Shown here piece by piece: positions 18,145 through 27,848 of a DNA stretch of 64,000 bases. Source of the stretch: JTS-RE37 sp041744575 (GTDB lineage Bacteria; Bacteroidota; Bacteroidia; Flavobacteriales; Flavobacteriaceae). The DNA lies in NCBI GenBank assembly GCA_041744575.1, contig JBGTKP010000024.1, positions 1 through 64,000 on the forward strand, in the 5' to 3' direction. Below the pieces are notes generated by a model, which did no database searches, had not been told where the DNA came from, and worked only from the letters and a program-made list of their open reading frames with translations. The stretch's first letter is position 1. Each line of letters begins with the position of its first letter. The translations under genes and the position numbers were made by a program.

Positions 18145-18921
18145 TCAGGTCTTTCTGATGAAATCAAGGGTTTTTTCCAAAAATACGTCCGGCTGCTCTG
18201 CGTGCAACCAATGGCCTGCATCCGCAATGGTTTGTAGAATGGCTTGTGGAAAGTGTTCTTGGATCTTTGGCAAGTCGGCTTCAAGGATATAGTCAGACTG
18301 ATCCCCTCTCAGGAAAAGGCAGGGTTCTTCATAACGATCAGTTGGAGAGAGGCTTTTCCCGATCTCTTCCTCCACTCCCTGCAATACACTAAGATTTAAC
18401 CGGAGGGCCAGCTTTTCCCTGGATTCCCAATAAAGATTTTTAAGCAGAAATTGACGAATGCCGGGATTCGAAAGTTGTTCCCCGAGCATTTCATCGGCTT
18501 CAGTACGGGAGGTGATGCTTTCCAGGTCCAGATCCCTGAGGGCGTTCAGAATATCGCTGTGGTGTGGCGGATAGTATTTGGGAGAAATATCGGCAACTAC
18601 CAGCGTTCTGACCGCTCCCGGATAGGCACAGGCGAATTTCATTGCCGTTTTCCCTCCCATGGAATGTCCGATTAAATGGAAGGATTGCAGGTTGTGATGT
18701 TCTGCATAGGATTTAAGATCATCTGCCAGAACTTTAAAATTAAATGCTGCTGACCAAAAGCTTTTTCCATGATTCCGCTGATCAGGCAGATGTGTCTGAA
18801 AGCCATTGTCTGCATAACGGCTCCCAAGGGTTTTCCAGTTGTCAGACATACCCAGAAACCCGTGTAGGATGACCAGTGGCTCTCCCTGGCCTATGATTTT
18901 GGAGTGAAGTATTTTTTTCAT
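18145..18921 (-). CDS. Alpha/beta-fold hydrolase (YbfF-like esterase)
   Basis: A 258-residue hydrolase with the complete fold signature: HGFLG oxyanion loop near residue 20, nucleophile elbow GHSMGG (serine at about 97), acid residue in LFLRGDQSDYI, and histidine in DAGHWLHAEQP. The pattern is that of YbfF and related acyl-CoA/carboxyl esterases; the substrate is not identifiable. The gene is translationally coupled to pdxJ: its ATG overlaps the pdxJ stop in an ATGA junction. Confidence 0.9.
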   Translation of the reverse strand: MKKILHSKIIGQGEPLVILHGFLGMSDNWKTLGSRYADNGFQTHLPDQRNHGKSFWSAAFNFKVLADDLKSYAEHHNLQSFHLIGHSMGGKTAMKFACAYPGAVRTLVVADISPKYYPPHHSDILNALRDLDLESITSRTEADEMLGEQLSNPGIRQFLLKNLYWESREKLALRLNLSVLQGVEEEIGKSLSPTDRYEEPCLFLRGDQSDYILEADLPKIQEHFPQAILQTIADAGHWLHAEQPDVFLEKTLDFIRKT

Positions 18922-19631
18922 CTCAGCTGGTGCAGATACATGTTCACTACATTTTCAAGCCCAAGGTAAATCGCTTCGCAGATCAGGGAATGCCCGATGG
19001 ATACTTCCAGGAGATTCGGGATCTGCTCTCTGAAATAGCGGACATTTTCCAGACTGAGGTCATGTCCGGCATTGATGCCCAGTTTGTGCTCCGATGCGAG
19101 GATGGCGGCTGTTACATATGGTGCGATTGCCTGCTCCCTGTTAGTATTATATTGCTTCGCATAGTTTTCGGTGTAGAGTTCAATCCGGTCTGTACCTGTG
19201 CGGGCTGCACCGTCGATCATCTTAGGATCGGGATCAACAAAGAGGGAGGTCCGAATACCCGCTTTTTGAAATATTGCGACCATTTTGGAAAGATACGCCT
19301 CATGTGTAACGGTATCCCATCCGGCGTTCGACGTAATAGCGTCCGGGGCATCGGGTACCAGCGTAACCTGGGTCGGCCTGAGGCGCACCACCAGGTCTAC
19401 AAAGTCAGGGATGGGGTTGCCTTCAATGTTGAATTCTGTGTACACCGATTGTTTTAATTCCTCGGCATCCAGATATTTTATATGCCTTTCATCCGGTCTC
19501 GGATGGATGGTAATGCCGTGGGCGCCAAATGATTGAATATCAGTCGATACTTTGAGCAGGTTGGGAATATTTCCACCGCGGGCATTCCTTAAGGTGGCTA
19601 TTTTATTCACATTGACGCTCAATTTTGTCAT
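18918..19631 (-). CDS. pdxJ: Pyridoxine 5'-phosphate synthase
   Basis: Condenses 1-deoxy-xylulose 5-phosphate with 3-amino-2-oxopropyl phosphate to form pyridoxine phosphate, the last step of the DXP-dependent vitamin B6 route. The 237-residue TIM barrel has the family start KLSVNVNKIATLRNARGG, then GITIHPRPDERHI, the DPD segment, and AGHDLSLEN followed by IGHSLICEAIYLGL near the C-terminus. I use the internal ATG (MTKLSVNVN) rather than the codon ten residues upstream because it fits PdxJ proteins. It is divergent from the CBS-nadK operon and coupled to the hydrolase downstream. Confidence 0.95.
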   Translation of the reverse strand: MTKLSVNVNKIATLRNARGGNIPNLLKVSTDIQSFGAHGITIHPRPDERHIKYLDAEELKQSVYTEFNIEGNPIPDFVDLVVRLRPTQVTLVPDAPDAITSNAGWDTVTHEAYLSKMVAIFQKAGIRTSLFVDPDPKMIDGAARTGTDRIELYTENYAKQYNTNREQAIAPYVTAAILASEHKLGINAGHDLSLENVRYFREQIPNLLEVSIGHSLICEAIYLGLENVVNMYLHQLR

Positions 19632-19723
19632 TTCCGGATCTTTGAATTTAGAGAGCAACAAAAATACAAATTAGGCATGCCTTTTGATATTTTAAATTAC
19701 TATTTTGCGTTATATATCCCGGT

Positions 19724-20380
19724 ATGGACATTCAATCCCTCATTATTCCCAATTCCCCGGTTTTTAAACCTGGTAGCCGTCTTGAAGATGTTATAGAGTT
19801 TTTCAAGGCTTCCACTTTTTCCCATGTAGCCATTGTGGAAAAAGGAATTTTTTTAGGGGTACTTTCTGAGAATGATCTGGAGACCTTCGAATCAGGCAAG
19901 ATCATTGCCGATTACCGGCATAATATCGAGTCTATTTTCGTTACCAGGAATACCGGTTGGCTTGATATCCTGGAAGCCTTTGCCAGGAATGAAGCGAATA
20001 TCCTGTCCGTACTTGATTCGGACAACCGGCTCTTGGGCTATTATGATCTTTCGCAGGTGATCCGAATTTTTATTGACACTCCTTTTTTTACCGAACCAGG
20101 CGCCATCATTGTGATCGCCAAGGGGATCAAGGACTATTCCTTTAGCGAGATCGCCCAAATTGTGGAGAGCAACAATACAAAGCTACTGGGTGCCTTTATT
20201 ACCGATACCAGGAATGACGTGATCCAGATTACAGTGAAGATAGGCACCTTACATGTCAATGACGTCGTGCAGACTTTCAGGAGATATAATTACAGTATTC
20301 TCTTTGGCAACAATGATGATCAGTTCCTGGAAAATCTTAAGGAGCGGTCCAATTACCTGGATAAATACCTAAACGTATAG
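19724..20380 (+). CDS. CBS-domain protein with ACT-like C-terminus
   Basis: A 218-residue cytosolic protein. The first 120 residues form a CBS pair, normally an adenylate- or SAM-binding sensor (SRLEDVIEFFKASTFSHVAIVEKGIFLGVLSEND-type first repeat). The C-terminal 90 residues (from about PGAIIVIAKGIKDYSFSEIAQIV) resemble an ACT fold. It is the first gene of the cluster and nadK begins 5 bases after its stop. This pairing is conserved in Bacteroidota, but a regulatory effect on NAD kinase has not been shown to my knowledge. Confidence 0.85.
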   Translation: MDIQSLIIPNSPVFKPGSRLEDVIEFFKASTFSHVAIVEKGIFLGVLSENDLETFESGKIIADYRHNIESIFVTRNTGWLDILEAFARNEANILSVLDSDNRLLGYYDLSQVIRIFIDTPFFTEPGAIIVIAKGIKDYSFSEIAQIVESNNTKLLGAFITDTRNDVIQITVKIGTLHVNDVVQTFRRYNYSILFGNNDDQFLENLKERSNYLDKYLNV

Positions 20381-20385
20381 GAGGT

Positions 20386-21267
20386 ATGAAGGTTGCCATC
20401 TACGGTCAGCGTTACCAGGAAAGTGAAGTTGATCCGGTGGATGAACTTCTGGAGGAACTAAAGGCCGAAGGTGCGGAGATTTATCTGGAAAAAAAATTCT
20501 ATCAACTCCTGAAGGATGCCCATCAAAAGGAAGCTTATCCCACCTTTACCAGGTCCAAAGGTTTGGACAATTCCTTTGACATGCTTGTTAGTTTTGGTGG
20601 GGATGGCACCATACTCAGGGCCATCACTTATATCGGGGATCTCGGAATACCCATAGTCGGAGTAAATACCGGGAGACTCGGATTTTTATCAACCTTCAAA
20701 AAGGAAGATGTCAGAAAGGTGGTCCGGGAATTCGTGGCAGGGGCCTATTCCATTGTGGAGCGAAGCCTGGTGGCTGTTCATGCGCACTATGAAATCCCGG
20801 AATTCGGGCCTTTGAACTTTGCCCTCAATGAAGTTACCGTCAGCAGGAAAGACACCACCTCCATGATTACTGTGGAAACCTATCTCAATGATGAATATCT
20901 GACCTCCTACTGGGCCGATGGCCTTATCATATCGACTCCCACGGGTTCGACGGGCTACTCGCTCAGCTGCGGGGGACCGGTTATTACCCCCACGGCCCAG
21001 TCACTTGTAATTACCCCTATTGCGCCTCATAATCTCAACGCAAGACCTCTGGTCATTTCTGATGATACGGTCATTCGGTTAAAAGTTTCCGGCCGGGAAG
21101 AAAATCACTTGGTTTCACTCGATTCCAGACTGGCCAGCCTTGAGAACGGGAAGGAAATCATTGTGCAAAAAGCGCCCTTTACCATCCGTATGATCGAATA
21201 TAATTCCGAGAGCTTTCTCAAAACACTTCGCAATAAATTGCTATGGGGTCAGGACAGGCGTAATTGA
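20386..21267 (+). CDS. nadK: NAD kinase
   Basis: Phosphorylates NAD to NADP using ATP. The 293-residue protein shows the diacylglycerol-kinase-like signature SFGGDGTILRA (the catalytic GGDG), the NAD-binding VNTGRLGFLS, the LNEVTVSR strand (canonical NE/D motif), and the STPTGSTGYSLSCGGP glycine-rich loop. A strong AGGAGG ribosome-binding sequence lies directly before the ATG, which is unusual for this organism, and overlaps the CBS gene's stop region. It is probably co-transcribed with the CBS gene. Confidence 0.97.
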   Translation: MKVAIYGQRYQESEVDPVDELLEELKAEGAEIYLEKKFYQLLKDAHQKEAYPTFTRSKGLDNSFDMLVSFGGDGTILRAITYIGDLGIPIVGVNTGRLGFLSTFKKEDVRKVVREFVAGAYSIVERSLVAVHAHYEIPEFGPLNFALNEVTVSRKDTTSMITVETYLNDEYLTSYWADGLIISTPTGSTGYSLSCGGPVITPTAQSLVITPIAPHNLNARPLVISDDTVIRLKVSGREENHLVSLDSRLASLENGKEIIVQKAPFTIRMIEYNSESFLKTLRNKLLWGQDRRN

Positions 21268-21357
21268 TGGGCCCCGCAAACAATAAAAAAACCCAAAAGC
21301 TGTTTTATCAAAGGAGAACAGGAATGGTATAGCAGGATGGTCTTGTCCTCAAATTCA

Positions 21358-21365
21358 TATCTTTG
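21358..21365 (+). promoter_or_regulatory. TAnnTTTG -7 box before the DUF6089 gene
   Basis: TATCTTTG lies 15 bases upstream of the ATG at 21381. A transcript from here would begin after the in-frame TTG at 21363, which argues for the ATG as the real start. Confidence 0.5.
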
Positions 21366-21380
21366 CAACTTTTGAAATTT

Positions 21381-22064
21381 ATGAGGATTATCATACTCGT
21401 TTTTCTGTTGGGCATGGCCGGGGTGCAGTCACAGACCTATGAAATCGGTCTGTTTGCAGGAGGCGCGAACAACATTGGGGATGTAGGCAGGACGAATTTC
21501 ATAGCTCCTTCAGGTCCGGCTTTCGGGGGGGTCTTCAAATGGAACAAAAGCAAACGCTATGCCTGGCGGGCAAGCATTATATACGGGCAATTTACGGCGG
21601 ATGACAACCGGTCCGACCAATTATCCAGACAACAACGGGGCTACGTCATAGAAAACAACGTACTCGAAACTTCCGCGGGCCTCGAATTCAATTTTGTAGA
21701 ATACAACCTTCATAAGCTGGGTCCCGCCTTTACTCCTTATTTATATACCGGAGTTACTTACTTCAGATACGGGTATCACTATTTTGATGCAGGCCAGTTG
21801 CAGGATATTAATCAGAAAGACGGAAGTTTTTCAATCCCCATGACCGTCGGAGCCAAAACAAGGCTCAATCAGTTCCTGATCGTCGGTGCGGAGATCAGCG
21901 CCAAATATACCTTTACCGACAATCTGGATGCCAGCAATCCCGAAAAATCAAATTTCCAGCAATTCGGTTTTGGAAATATTTTTAGTGATGACTGGTATGT
22001 TTTTACGGGAATAACATTAACTTATACCTTCGGCAGAAAACCCTGCTCTGATTGTTTCGAGTAA
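21381..22064 (+). CDS. DUF6089 outer-membrane beta-barrel protein
   Basis: A 227-residue secreted protein with a signal peptide (IIILVFLLGMAGVQSQ, cleavage near QSQ). The body alternates short amphipathic strands rich in Tyr/Phe (YLYTGVTYFRYGYHYF) and ends in an aromatic-rich strand, as expected of a small outer-membrane barrel. It is a regular member of the Bacteroidota uppS-bamA cluster, which suggests a link to envelope assembly, but no activity is known. The C-terminal PCSDCFE has two cysteines. Confidence 0.85.
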   Translation: MRIIILVFLLGMAGVQSQTYEIGLFAGGANNIGDVGRTNFIAPSGPAFGGVFKWNKSKRYAWRASIIYGQFTADDNRSDQLSRQQRGYVIENNVLETSAGLEFNFVEYNLHKLGPAFTPYLYTGVTYFRYGYHYFDAGQLQDINQKDGSFSIPMTVGAKTRLNQFLIVGAEISAKYTFTDNLDASNPEKSNFQQFGFGNIFSDDWYVFTGITLTYTFGRKPCSDCFE

Positions 22065-22069
22065 CTCCT

Positions 22070-22813
22070 ATGACGAAAACTATCGATGATCTAAAGGAAG
22101 GGGTCCTGCCCGGACACCTGGCAATCATTATGGATGGTAACGGCAGATGGGCAAAACAGAAAGGAAAATTGCGGATTTTCGGCCATCAAAACGGGGTGAC
22201 CGCTGTAAGGCAAACTGTTGAAAATTGTGCCAGGATCGGGATCGGTTACCTTACCCTCTATGCATTTTCAACAGAAAACTGGAAACGACCCAAAGCAGAG
22301 GTTGACACCCTCATGAAACTTCTTGTCACTTCCCTCAAAAAAGAATTAAAGACCCTAAACAAAAACAACATCCGACTGAATGCCATCGGGCTCATTTCAT
22401 CGCTTCCGGACAAAGCGCACAGGGAACTCATGGAAGTCATTTCAAGGACGGAGAATAACTCCGGAATGACCCTCACCCTCGCCCTTAGTTATGGCTCCAG
22501 AGAGGAAATAAAAACAGCCGTTCAGCAGATCTGTACCAAAGTTAAAAATAATATAATTTCTCCCGAAAATATTGATGAAACCATTATAAATAACCATCTT
22601 TACACGCAAAATTTACCAGACGTAGACTTGCTTATCCGTACTAGTGGGGAACACCGGATCAGCAATTTTTTACTTTGGCAAATAGCCTATGCCGAACTAT
22701 ATTTTATTGATGTTTTTTGGCCTGATTTTGGTGAACATCATTTGGTGGAAGCCATCATAAATTACCAGCGAAGAGAACGACGATTTGGAAAAACAAGCGA
22801 ACAACTCAACTAG
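22070..22813 (+). CDS. uppS: Isoprenyl transferase (undecaprenyl pyrophosphate synthase)
   Basis: Builds the C55 lipid carrier for peptidoglycan and surface polysaccharides by cis-condensing isopentenyl pyrophosphate. The 247-residue protein has the catalytic aspartate in IIMDGNGRWAK near the N-terminus, the YLTLYAFSTENWKRP segment, and the RTSGEHRISNFLLWQ and AELYF motifs for substrate/Mg binding at the C-terminus. The ATG is chosen over a TTG six codons upstream, since it falls just after the previous gene's stop. Its end lies 4 bases before the preferred bamA ATG. Confidence 0.96.
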   Translation: MTKTIDDLKEGVLPGHLAIIMDGNGRWAKQKGKLRIFGHQNGVTAVRQTVENCARIGIGYLTLYAFSTENWKRPKAEVDTLMKLLVTSLKKELKTLNKNNIRLNAIGLISSLPDKAHRELMEVISRTENNSGMTLTLALSYGSREEIKTAVQQICTKVKNNIISPENIDETIINNHLYTQNLPDVDLLIRTSGEHRISNFLLWQIAYAELYFIDVFWPDFGEHHLVEAIINYQRRERRFGKTSEQLN

Positions 22814-22817
22814 CGAT

Positions 22818-25439
22818 ATGATCCGGTTCATATCACTTGAACCCCTACTCACCCTCCTCCTCCTACTTTTTACTCTTACCGGCCTCTCTCAGGATCCCTC
22901 GTATGAAAACGGGAAGCAATACCTGCTTGGCGGACTGGAAGTTACAGGCTTACAAAGTTATAATGAGCAAACGGTAAGAACATACACAGGCCTTAGGGAA
23001 GGACAACCTATTACGGTTCCAGGCGATCAGATCAGTGAGGTCCTGAAGAAACTTTGGAGCCTTGAATTATTCAGTGATATTTCCTTTTACATATCCAGGG
23101 TTGAGGGAGAAAACATATTTCTTGAATTAAATATCAGGGAAAGGCCAACCTTGTCCGATATCACAGTCTACGGAGTGAAAAAGCGGAAAGTGGAGGACAT
23201 TGTAAAGGATACCGATCTGAAAAAGGGCAAAAAGATTACTGAAAGCCTCATTGCCAATACCAAAAATTACCTCGAGAACAAATACAAGAAACAGGGCTAC
23301 CTGAACGCCCGTGTGACCATAGCCACTGCCAGGGATACAGTCGACTCCAATACGGAGAAAATGGTCATTAATGTAGACAAAGGGGAGAAGGTAAAAATAA
23401 AGCGCATTGTTTTTGAAGGAAATGAAAAGATTTCAGATAAAAGGCTGCGAAAGTCGATGAAGAATACCAAGCAAAAACGATTCGGGCGCTTCTGGAAGAA
23501 ATCCAAATTTATAGAAGATGACTATGCAGAAGATCTGGCATCAGTGGTGGATAAATTCGCCGAAAACGGGTACAGGGATGCAAGGGTGATCTCTGACACT
23601 ATCACGAAGATTAACGAGAATAATGTCAATATAAACATCACGGTAGAGGAAGGAAATCAGTATTATTTCGGGGAAATAGACTTTGTCGGGAATTCCGTAT
23701 ACTCAGATGCGGAACTGACCAGGCACTTGGGGATCAGGAAAGGATCCGTATACAACGGGGTACTACTTAGGGAGAGGATTGCTGACGAGTCCAAACCAGA
23801 TGCGGAAGATCTGACCAACCTGTATCAGAATAACGGCTATCTCTTCTCGCAGATCAATCCGGTGGAAATCTCCGCCGAAAAAGATACCATCAATTTTGAG
23901 ATCAGGATCATCGAAGGGAAAGAGACTTTTCTGAACCACATTAGGGTGACAGGGAATGACAAGACCAATGACCATGTGATCTTCAGGGAATTACGTACCC
24001 GCCCGGGACAACGATACAGCAAGGAGAACATCATCCGAAGCGTAAGGGAGCTTGGTCAACTGGGATTTTTTGATGCGGAACAAATCAAACCGGACATTGA
24101 GAACCCCAATCCCAACGAGGGGACCGTAGACCTTGGTTTCAGTCTGGTCGAATCCGGATCAAGCCAGGTGGAGCTGCAGGGGGGTTACGGTGGCGGTGGT
24201 TTTATCGGCACCCTGGGGCTGTCCTTCAGTAATTTTTCCATCCAGAATTTATTTAAAGGGGAAGCCTACAAACCTGTGCCAATGGGTGACGGGCAGACTT
24301 TCGCCCTTAGGCTTCAGGCCAGCCGCACCTTTAGGGTATACAGCTTGAATTTTTCCGAGCCCTGGCTGGGAGGTAAAAAGCCGGTGAGGTTCAACCTTTC
24401 TCTGTCAAGAACCCAGCAGTTCCTGGCTTCCTTCAGCAACAGCGGAAGGGTGGAAGTGAATAAAGATCAGCAATTTTCCATCACCGGAATTTCTTTGGGC
24501 CTTGCTAAAAGGGTACAATGGCCGGATGATTTCTTTACAATCTCCCATTCCCTGAGTTACCAGCTCTATAACTTTAAAAACTACAGGACCGGGCTGTTTA
24601 ATTTCGGCAATGGAAAATCGAACTCTCTGGCCTATACCTTCGGAATTTCAAGAAGTTCTGCCGGACCAGGTCGGATTTTTCCGATATCAGGATCTATTTT
24701 TGAGGTTACAGCCAAGTTTACGCCGCCCTACTCACTCTTCAGTAATAAGGATTTTGCCGGCCTGAAATCCCGCAGTGAAGAACTCAACCAGTTGCAAAGA
24801 GACAGGGGTTTGAACGGGGGTACCCTTACGGTTGCAGAGCGCAATGAACTGGAAAGTGTGGATCAGGAAAGGTTTAACTGGCTGGAGTACTACAAAGTAA
24901 AATTTAACGGAGATTGGTATACCCGGATCATCGAGAAACTGGTCCTGCGTACGAACATAGAATTTGGATTTCTGGGTAATTATAACAGGGATGTTGGAAA
25001 AGTTCCTTTTGAGCGGTTTTTTCTCGGCGGGGATGGTCTGGGCAGGAACTTCACCCTTGATGGCCGGGAAACAATTCAGCTGAGGGGGTATGAAAATAAT
25101 TCCCTCACCCCCGTGGACCCGCTTACAGGACAACAGGAAGGAGGAATTGTGTATAATAAGTATTCAATGGAACTCAGATATCCTCTCACCCTGAAACCAT
25201 CAGCGTCCATTTACGGACTTATTTTTACCGAAGCCGGAAATTCTTTCAACAATTTTCAGGAGTTTAATCCGTTTCAGATAAAAAGATCGGCCGGTGTGGG
25301 ACTGCGCATTTTTATGCCAGCTTTTGGGCTGTTGGGAATCGACTTTGGATATGGATTTGACGAAGATCTCAGACCGCAATCTGCAGGGTCCGGGGCGAGT
25401 GGGTGGCAAACCCATTTTATCATAGGACAACAATTCTGA
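22818..25439 (+). CDS. bamA: Outer membrane protein assembly factor BamA
   Basis: The central insertase for outer-membrane barrels. The 873-residue precursor has a signal peptide (LLTLLLLLFTLTGLSQ), then about five POTRA repeats to roughly residue 440 (for example ITVYGVKKRKVEDIVKD, IVFEGNEKISDKRLRK, IDFVGNSVYSDAELTRHL). A C-terminal 16-strand barrel contains FFLGGDGLGRNF and ends in the phenylalanine beta-signal (IIGQQF). I place the start at the ATG after the uppS stop. A TTG 11 codons upstream inside uppS is possible but would put polar residues before the signal peptide. Confidence 0.95.
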   Translation: MIRFISLEPLLTLLLLLFTLTGLSQDPSYENGKQYLLGGLEVTGLQSYNEQTVRTYTGLREGQPITVPGDQISEVLKKLWSLELFSDISFYISRVEGENIFLELNIRERPTLSDITVYGVKKRKVEDIVKDTDLKKGKKITESLIANTKNYLENKYKKQGYLNARVTIATARDTVDSNTEKMVINVDKGEKVKIKRIVFEGNEKISDKRLRKSMKNTKQKRFGRFWKKSKFIEDDYAEDLASVVDKFAENGYRDARVISDTITKINENNVNINITVEEGNQYYFGEIDFVGNSVYSDAELTRHLGIRKGSVYNGVLLRERIADESKPDAEDLTNLYQNNGYLFSQINPVEISAEKDTINFEIRIIEGKETFLNHIRVTGNDKTNDHVIFRELRTRPGQRYSKENIIRSVRELGQLGFFDAEQIKPDIENPNPNEGTVDLGFSLVESGSSQVELQGGYGGGGFIGTLGLSFSNFSIQNLFKGEAYKPVPMGDGQTFALRLQASRTFRVYSLNFSEPWLGGKKPVRFNLSLSRTQQFLASFSNSGRVEVNKDQQFSITGISLGLAKRVQWPDDFFTISHSLSYQLYNFKNYRTGLFNFGNGKSNSLAYTFGISRSSAGPGRIFPISGSIFEVTAKFTPPYSLFSNKDFAGLKSRSEELNQLQRDRGLNGGTLTVAERNELESVDQERFNWLEYYKVKFNGDWYTRIIEKLVLRTNIEFGFLGNYNRDVGKVPFERFFLGGDGLGRNFTLDGRETIQLRGYENNSLTPVDPLTGQQEGGIVYNKYSMELRYPLTLKPSASIYGLIFTEAGNSFNNFQEFNPFQIKRSAGVGLRIFMPAFGLLGIDFGYGFDEDLRPQSAGSGASGWQTHFIIGQQF

Positions 25440-25498
25440 CCCCAGGTTAATTTTCAGTAAGCTTCCTTAAGGTAATATACTGATTTTAAAACTTTTAG

Positions 25499-25506
25499 TA
25501 ACTTTG
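25499..25506 (+). promoter_or_regulatory. TAnnTTTG -7 box before ompH1
   Basis: TAACTTTG, 32 bases upstream of the first OmpH gene, suggests a promoter of its own between bamA and the chaperones. Confidence 0.5.
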
Positions 25507-25538
25507 GCACGATATTTTCTATGTAAAAAACGAATAAA

Positions 25539-26357
25539 ATGAAGACCAAAACCCTTTTGTTCATGGCAGGCCTGCTTGTTTCCGGCCTTGTCTTTTCACA
25601 GCGCGGCGTCCGAATTGGATATGTGGATATGGAATATATCCTGGAGAATGTGGACGAATACAGGGATGCCAGTGAGCAGCTGGAAAGTAAAGTGCAGAAG
25701 TGGAAACTGGAGATAGAACAGAAGCAGAGCACTGTAGATCAGATGAAGAAGACTTTGATGGCTGAGAAAGTGTTGCTTACGGATGAGCTTATAGGGGAGC
25801 GGGAGGAAGAAATAATGATTGTTGAAAAGGAGTTACTGGACTATCAGCAGGACAGGTTTGGCCCTCAGGGAGATTTGGTCTTGCAAAAGAGGTTGCTGAT
25901 ACAGCCTATCCAGGACCAGGTTTTTAATGAGGTACAGCAAATCGGGGCGAATAAAAAATATGATTTTATTTTTGATAAATCGGCGGATGTTGTAATGTTG
26001 TACTCCGAAAAAAGGCATGATATCAGTGAACTGGTTCTTAGGGGAATAGCCAGGACCAGAAAGGTAAGCGCTCCCGAAAAGAAACAGATCGACCAGAGTC
26101 GCCTGGATGCCTTCGAAGCAGAAAATGAACAGGACGAACAGGTGGAGCAGATCAGCGATGCACTACAGGAGCGTCAGGACCGTGCCAAAGAGGCGGAAGA
26201 AACCAGGGTAAAGACGGTCGAAGAAAGAAGAACGGAACAACTGAAACTCCGTGAAGAACGGAAAAAAGCGTACGAAGCCAGAAGGACAAAGTTACTGGAG
26301 GAAAGGGAGGCAAAGAAAAAGGAGCGGGAGACTACTGAAAAAGATTCAATCAATTAA
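25539..26357 (+). CDS. OmpH/Skp-family periplasmic chaperone with long charged tail
   Basis: A 272-residue Skp-like protein expected to hold unfolded outer-membrane proteins in the periplasm before delivery to BamA. The signal peptide covers residues 1-20 (cleavage after VFSQ). RIGYVDMEYILENVDEY is the OmpH core start, followed by a long coiled coil (about 40-110) and the conserved IFDKSADVVMLYSEK end of the core. Beyond residue 175 there is an extra 95-residue tail rich in Glu, Lys and Arg, not present in the second copy. The tail is probably an extended helix. Confidence 0.9.
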   Translation: MKTKTLLFMAGLLVSGLVFSQRGVRIGYVDMEYILENVDEYRDASEQLESKVQKWKLEIEQKQSTVDQMKKTLMAEKVLLTDELIGEREEEIMIVEKELLDYQQDRFGPQGDLVLQKRLLIQPIQDQVFNEVQQIGANKKYDFIFDKSADVVMLYSEKRHDISELVLRGIARTRKVSAPEKKQIDQSRLDAFEAENEQDEQVEQISDALQERQDRAKEAEETRVKTVEERRTEQLKLREERKKAYEARRTKLLEEREAKKKERETTEKDSIN

Positions 26358-26399
26358 CAAGGAACAAAAAAATAAACTCAAATAGTAAATTCAGAAATC

Positions 26400-26909
26400 A
26401 TGAAGCAAATTAAAAAGGCAGCAGTAACTATAATTTTAATTTTAGGCGCTGTAGGTTTTGTCAATGCGCAGAATAAAATAGCCCACATCAATGTTACGGA
26501 CCTGTTGGCGGCCATGCCCGAAATGAAGACAGCTCAGGCTGAATTAAAGAAATTGCAGGAAACTTATAAGGCCGATATTGAAAGTTCCATGACAGAACTC
26601 AAGAATAAATATACGCTGTATTCAAGTGAAGCAACTGCCAAGACCGAAGAAGAGAATCAGAAGAGGGCACAGGAATTACAGGGATTCGAAAAGAACATAG
26701 GCGAGGCTCAGCAGGCTGCCCAGCAGGAACTGTCTAAAAAGCAGGCAGAATTATTCGAGCCTATTTCCAAGAAAGCACTGGCCGCCATCGAAAAGGTGGC
26801 AGCAGCCCAGGGCTATGATTATGTTATAGATGCCACCCAGGGCGGCGGCCTGATCGTTGCCAAAGGAAAGGATCTCCTGGCAGAGGTCAAACAGGAACTG
26901 GGCTTTTAA
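26400..26909 (+). CDS. OmpH/Skp-family periplasmic chaperone, short form
   Basis: A 169-residue Skp-like protein of normal length. The signal peptide ends near VNAQ (about residue 23). KIAHINVTDLLAAMPEM opens the core, a coiled coil follows, and YDYVIDATQGGGLIVAKG is the usual C-terminal strand. It follows the longer paralogue by 42 bases; the two were probably produced by duplication and act with bamA upstream. A terminator follows. Confidence 0.93.
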   Translation: MKQIKKAAVTIILILGAVGFVNAQNKIAHINVTDLLAAMPEMKTAQAELKKLQETYKADIESSMTELKNKYTLYSSEATAKTEEENQKRAQELQGFEKNIGEAQQAAQQELSKKQAELFEPISKKALAAIEKVAAAQGYDYVIDATQGGGLIVAKGKDLLAEVKQELGF

Positions 26910-26930
26910 TTTGGGCTTTTCAGAAAATGT

Positions 26931-26960
26931 AACCGTTTGCCAGAGGGTAAACGGTTTTTT
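26931..26960 (+). terminator. terminator after ompH2
   Basis: AACCGTTT and AAACGGTT pair, followed by a T-run, about 20 bases after the ompH2 stop. Confidence 0.8.
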
Positions 26961-26993
26961 ATTGTACCTATTTAGCGAATAAATGTCACCCGG

Positions 26994-27782
26994 ATGAACA
27001 ATCTCCCGATCGGCATCTTTGATTCAGGTATAGGAGGCACCTCCGTATGGAAAGAAATTGCCGCTTTGATGCCTGGAGAAGATACGCTCTACCTTGCCGA
27101 CAGCCGGAACGCTCCTTACGGGGAAAGGACAGGAGAAGAAATCATCGCTCTCAGTGTTAAAAACACGGAATGGCTGCTGGTAAAACAATGTAAAATCATT
27201 GTAGTTGCCTGCAATACAGCTACCACCAATGCGATAACGTATCTGAGAGATCAATATCCAATACCCTTCATAGGTATTGAACCTGCCATCAAACCGGCCG
27301 CCCTTCACTCGAAGACGGGCACCGTAGGAGTGCTGGCAACAAAAGGCACACTTGCAAGCAGATTGTTCTCCACAACTTCAAAAAACCACGCGTCGCACAT
27401 CAGGATTGTGGAACAGGAAGGTACGGGCCTGGTATCTCTCATAGAATCAGGCCGAATGAATTCCGGGGAAGTCCGTGAATTACTGAAAAAATACCTTGTA
27501 CCCATGCTGGATGCCAATATGGACCATCTTGTCCTGGGGTGCACCCATTTCCCTTATTTGATGCCCGTACTGAAGGAGTTGTTGCCGGATCATATAAAAA
27601 TAATTGACTGCGGAGAGGCTGTGGCAAGGCAGACGTTAAGAATGTTACACGATTCTGAACAGCTGGCTGGGGAAGAAGACCCCGGCAGGCATCAATTTTT
27701 CACAAACGTTGATCCAGGGGTGCTTCATGATATTCTGGCCGGTCTCCCGGGTAAAAAGGAAGTGAATTACCTGGATTTTTAA
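26994..27782 (+). CDS. murI: Glutamate racemase
   Basis: Makes D-glutamate for peptidoglycan. The 262-residue protein begins PIGIFDSGIGGTSVW, carries the two catalytic cysteines in VVACNTATTNA and VLGCTHFPYL, and has the DSRNAPYGERT substrate loop. It follows the bamA/ompH cluster after a terminator, so it is likely transcribed separately, although the gene order is conserved. Confidence 0.96.
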   Translation: MNNLPIGIFDSGIGGTSVWKEIAALMPGEDTLYLADSRNAPYGERTGEEIIALSVKNTEWLLVKQCKIIVVACNTATTNAITYLRDQYPIPFIGIEPAIKPAALHSKTGTVGVLATKGTLASRLFSTTSKNHASHIRIVEQEGTGLVSLIESGRMNSGEVRELLKKYLVPMLDANMDHLVLGCTHFPYLMPVLKELLPDHIKIIDCGEAVARQTLRMLHDSEQLAGEEDPGRHQFFTNVDPGVLHDILAGLPGKKEVNYLDF

Positions 27783-27848
27783 AAGGGAATTCCGAAAAGG
27801 TCACGGGCAATCAATTCAAAAAGGGGGTACACCATCCTCCTGGGACGA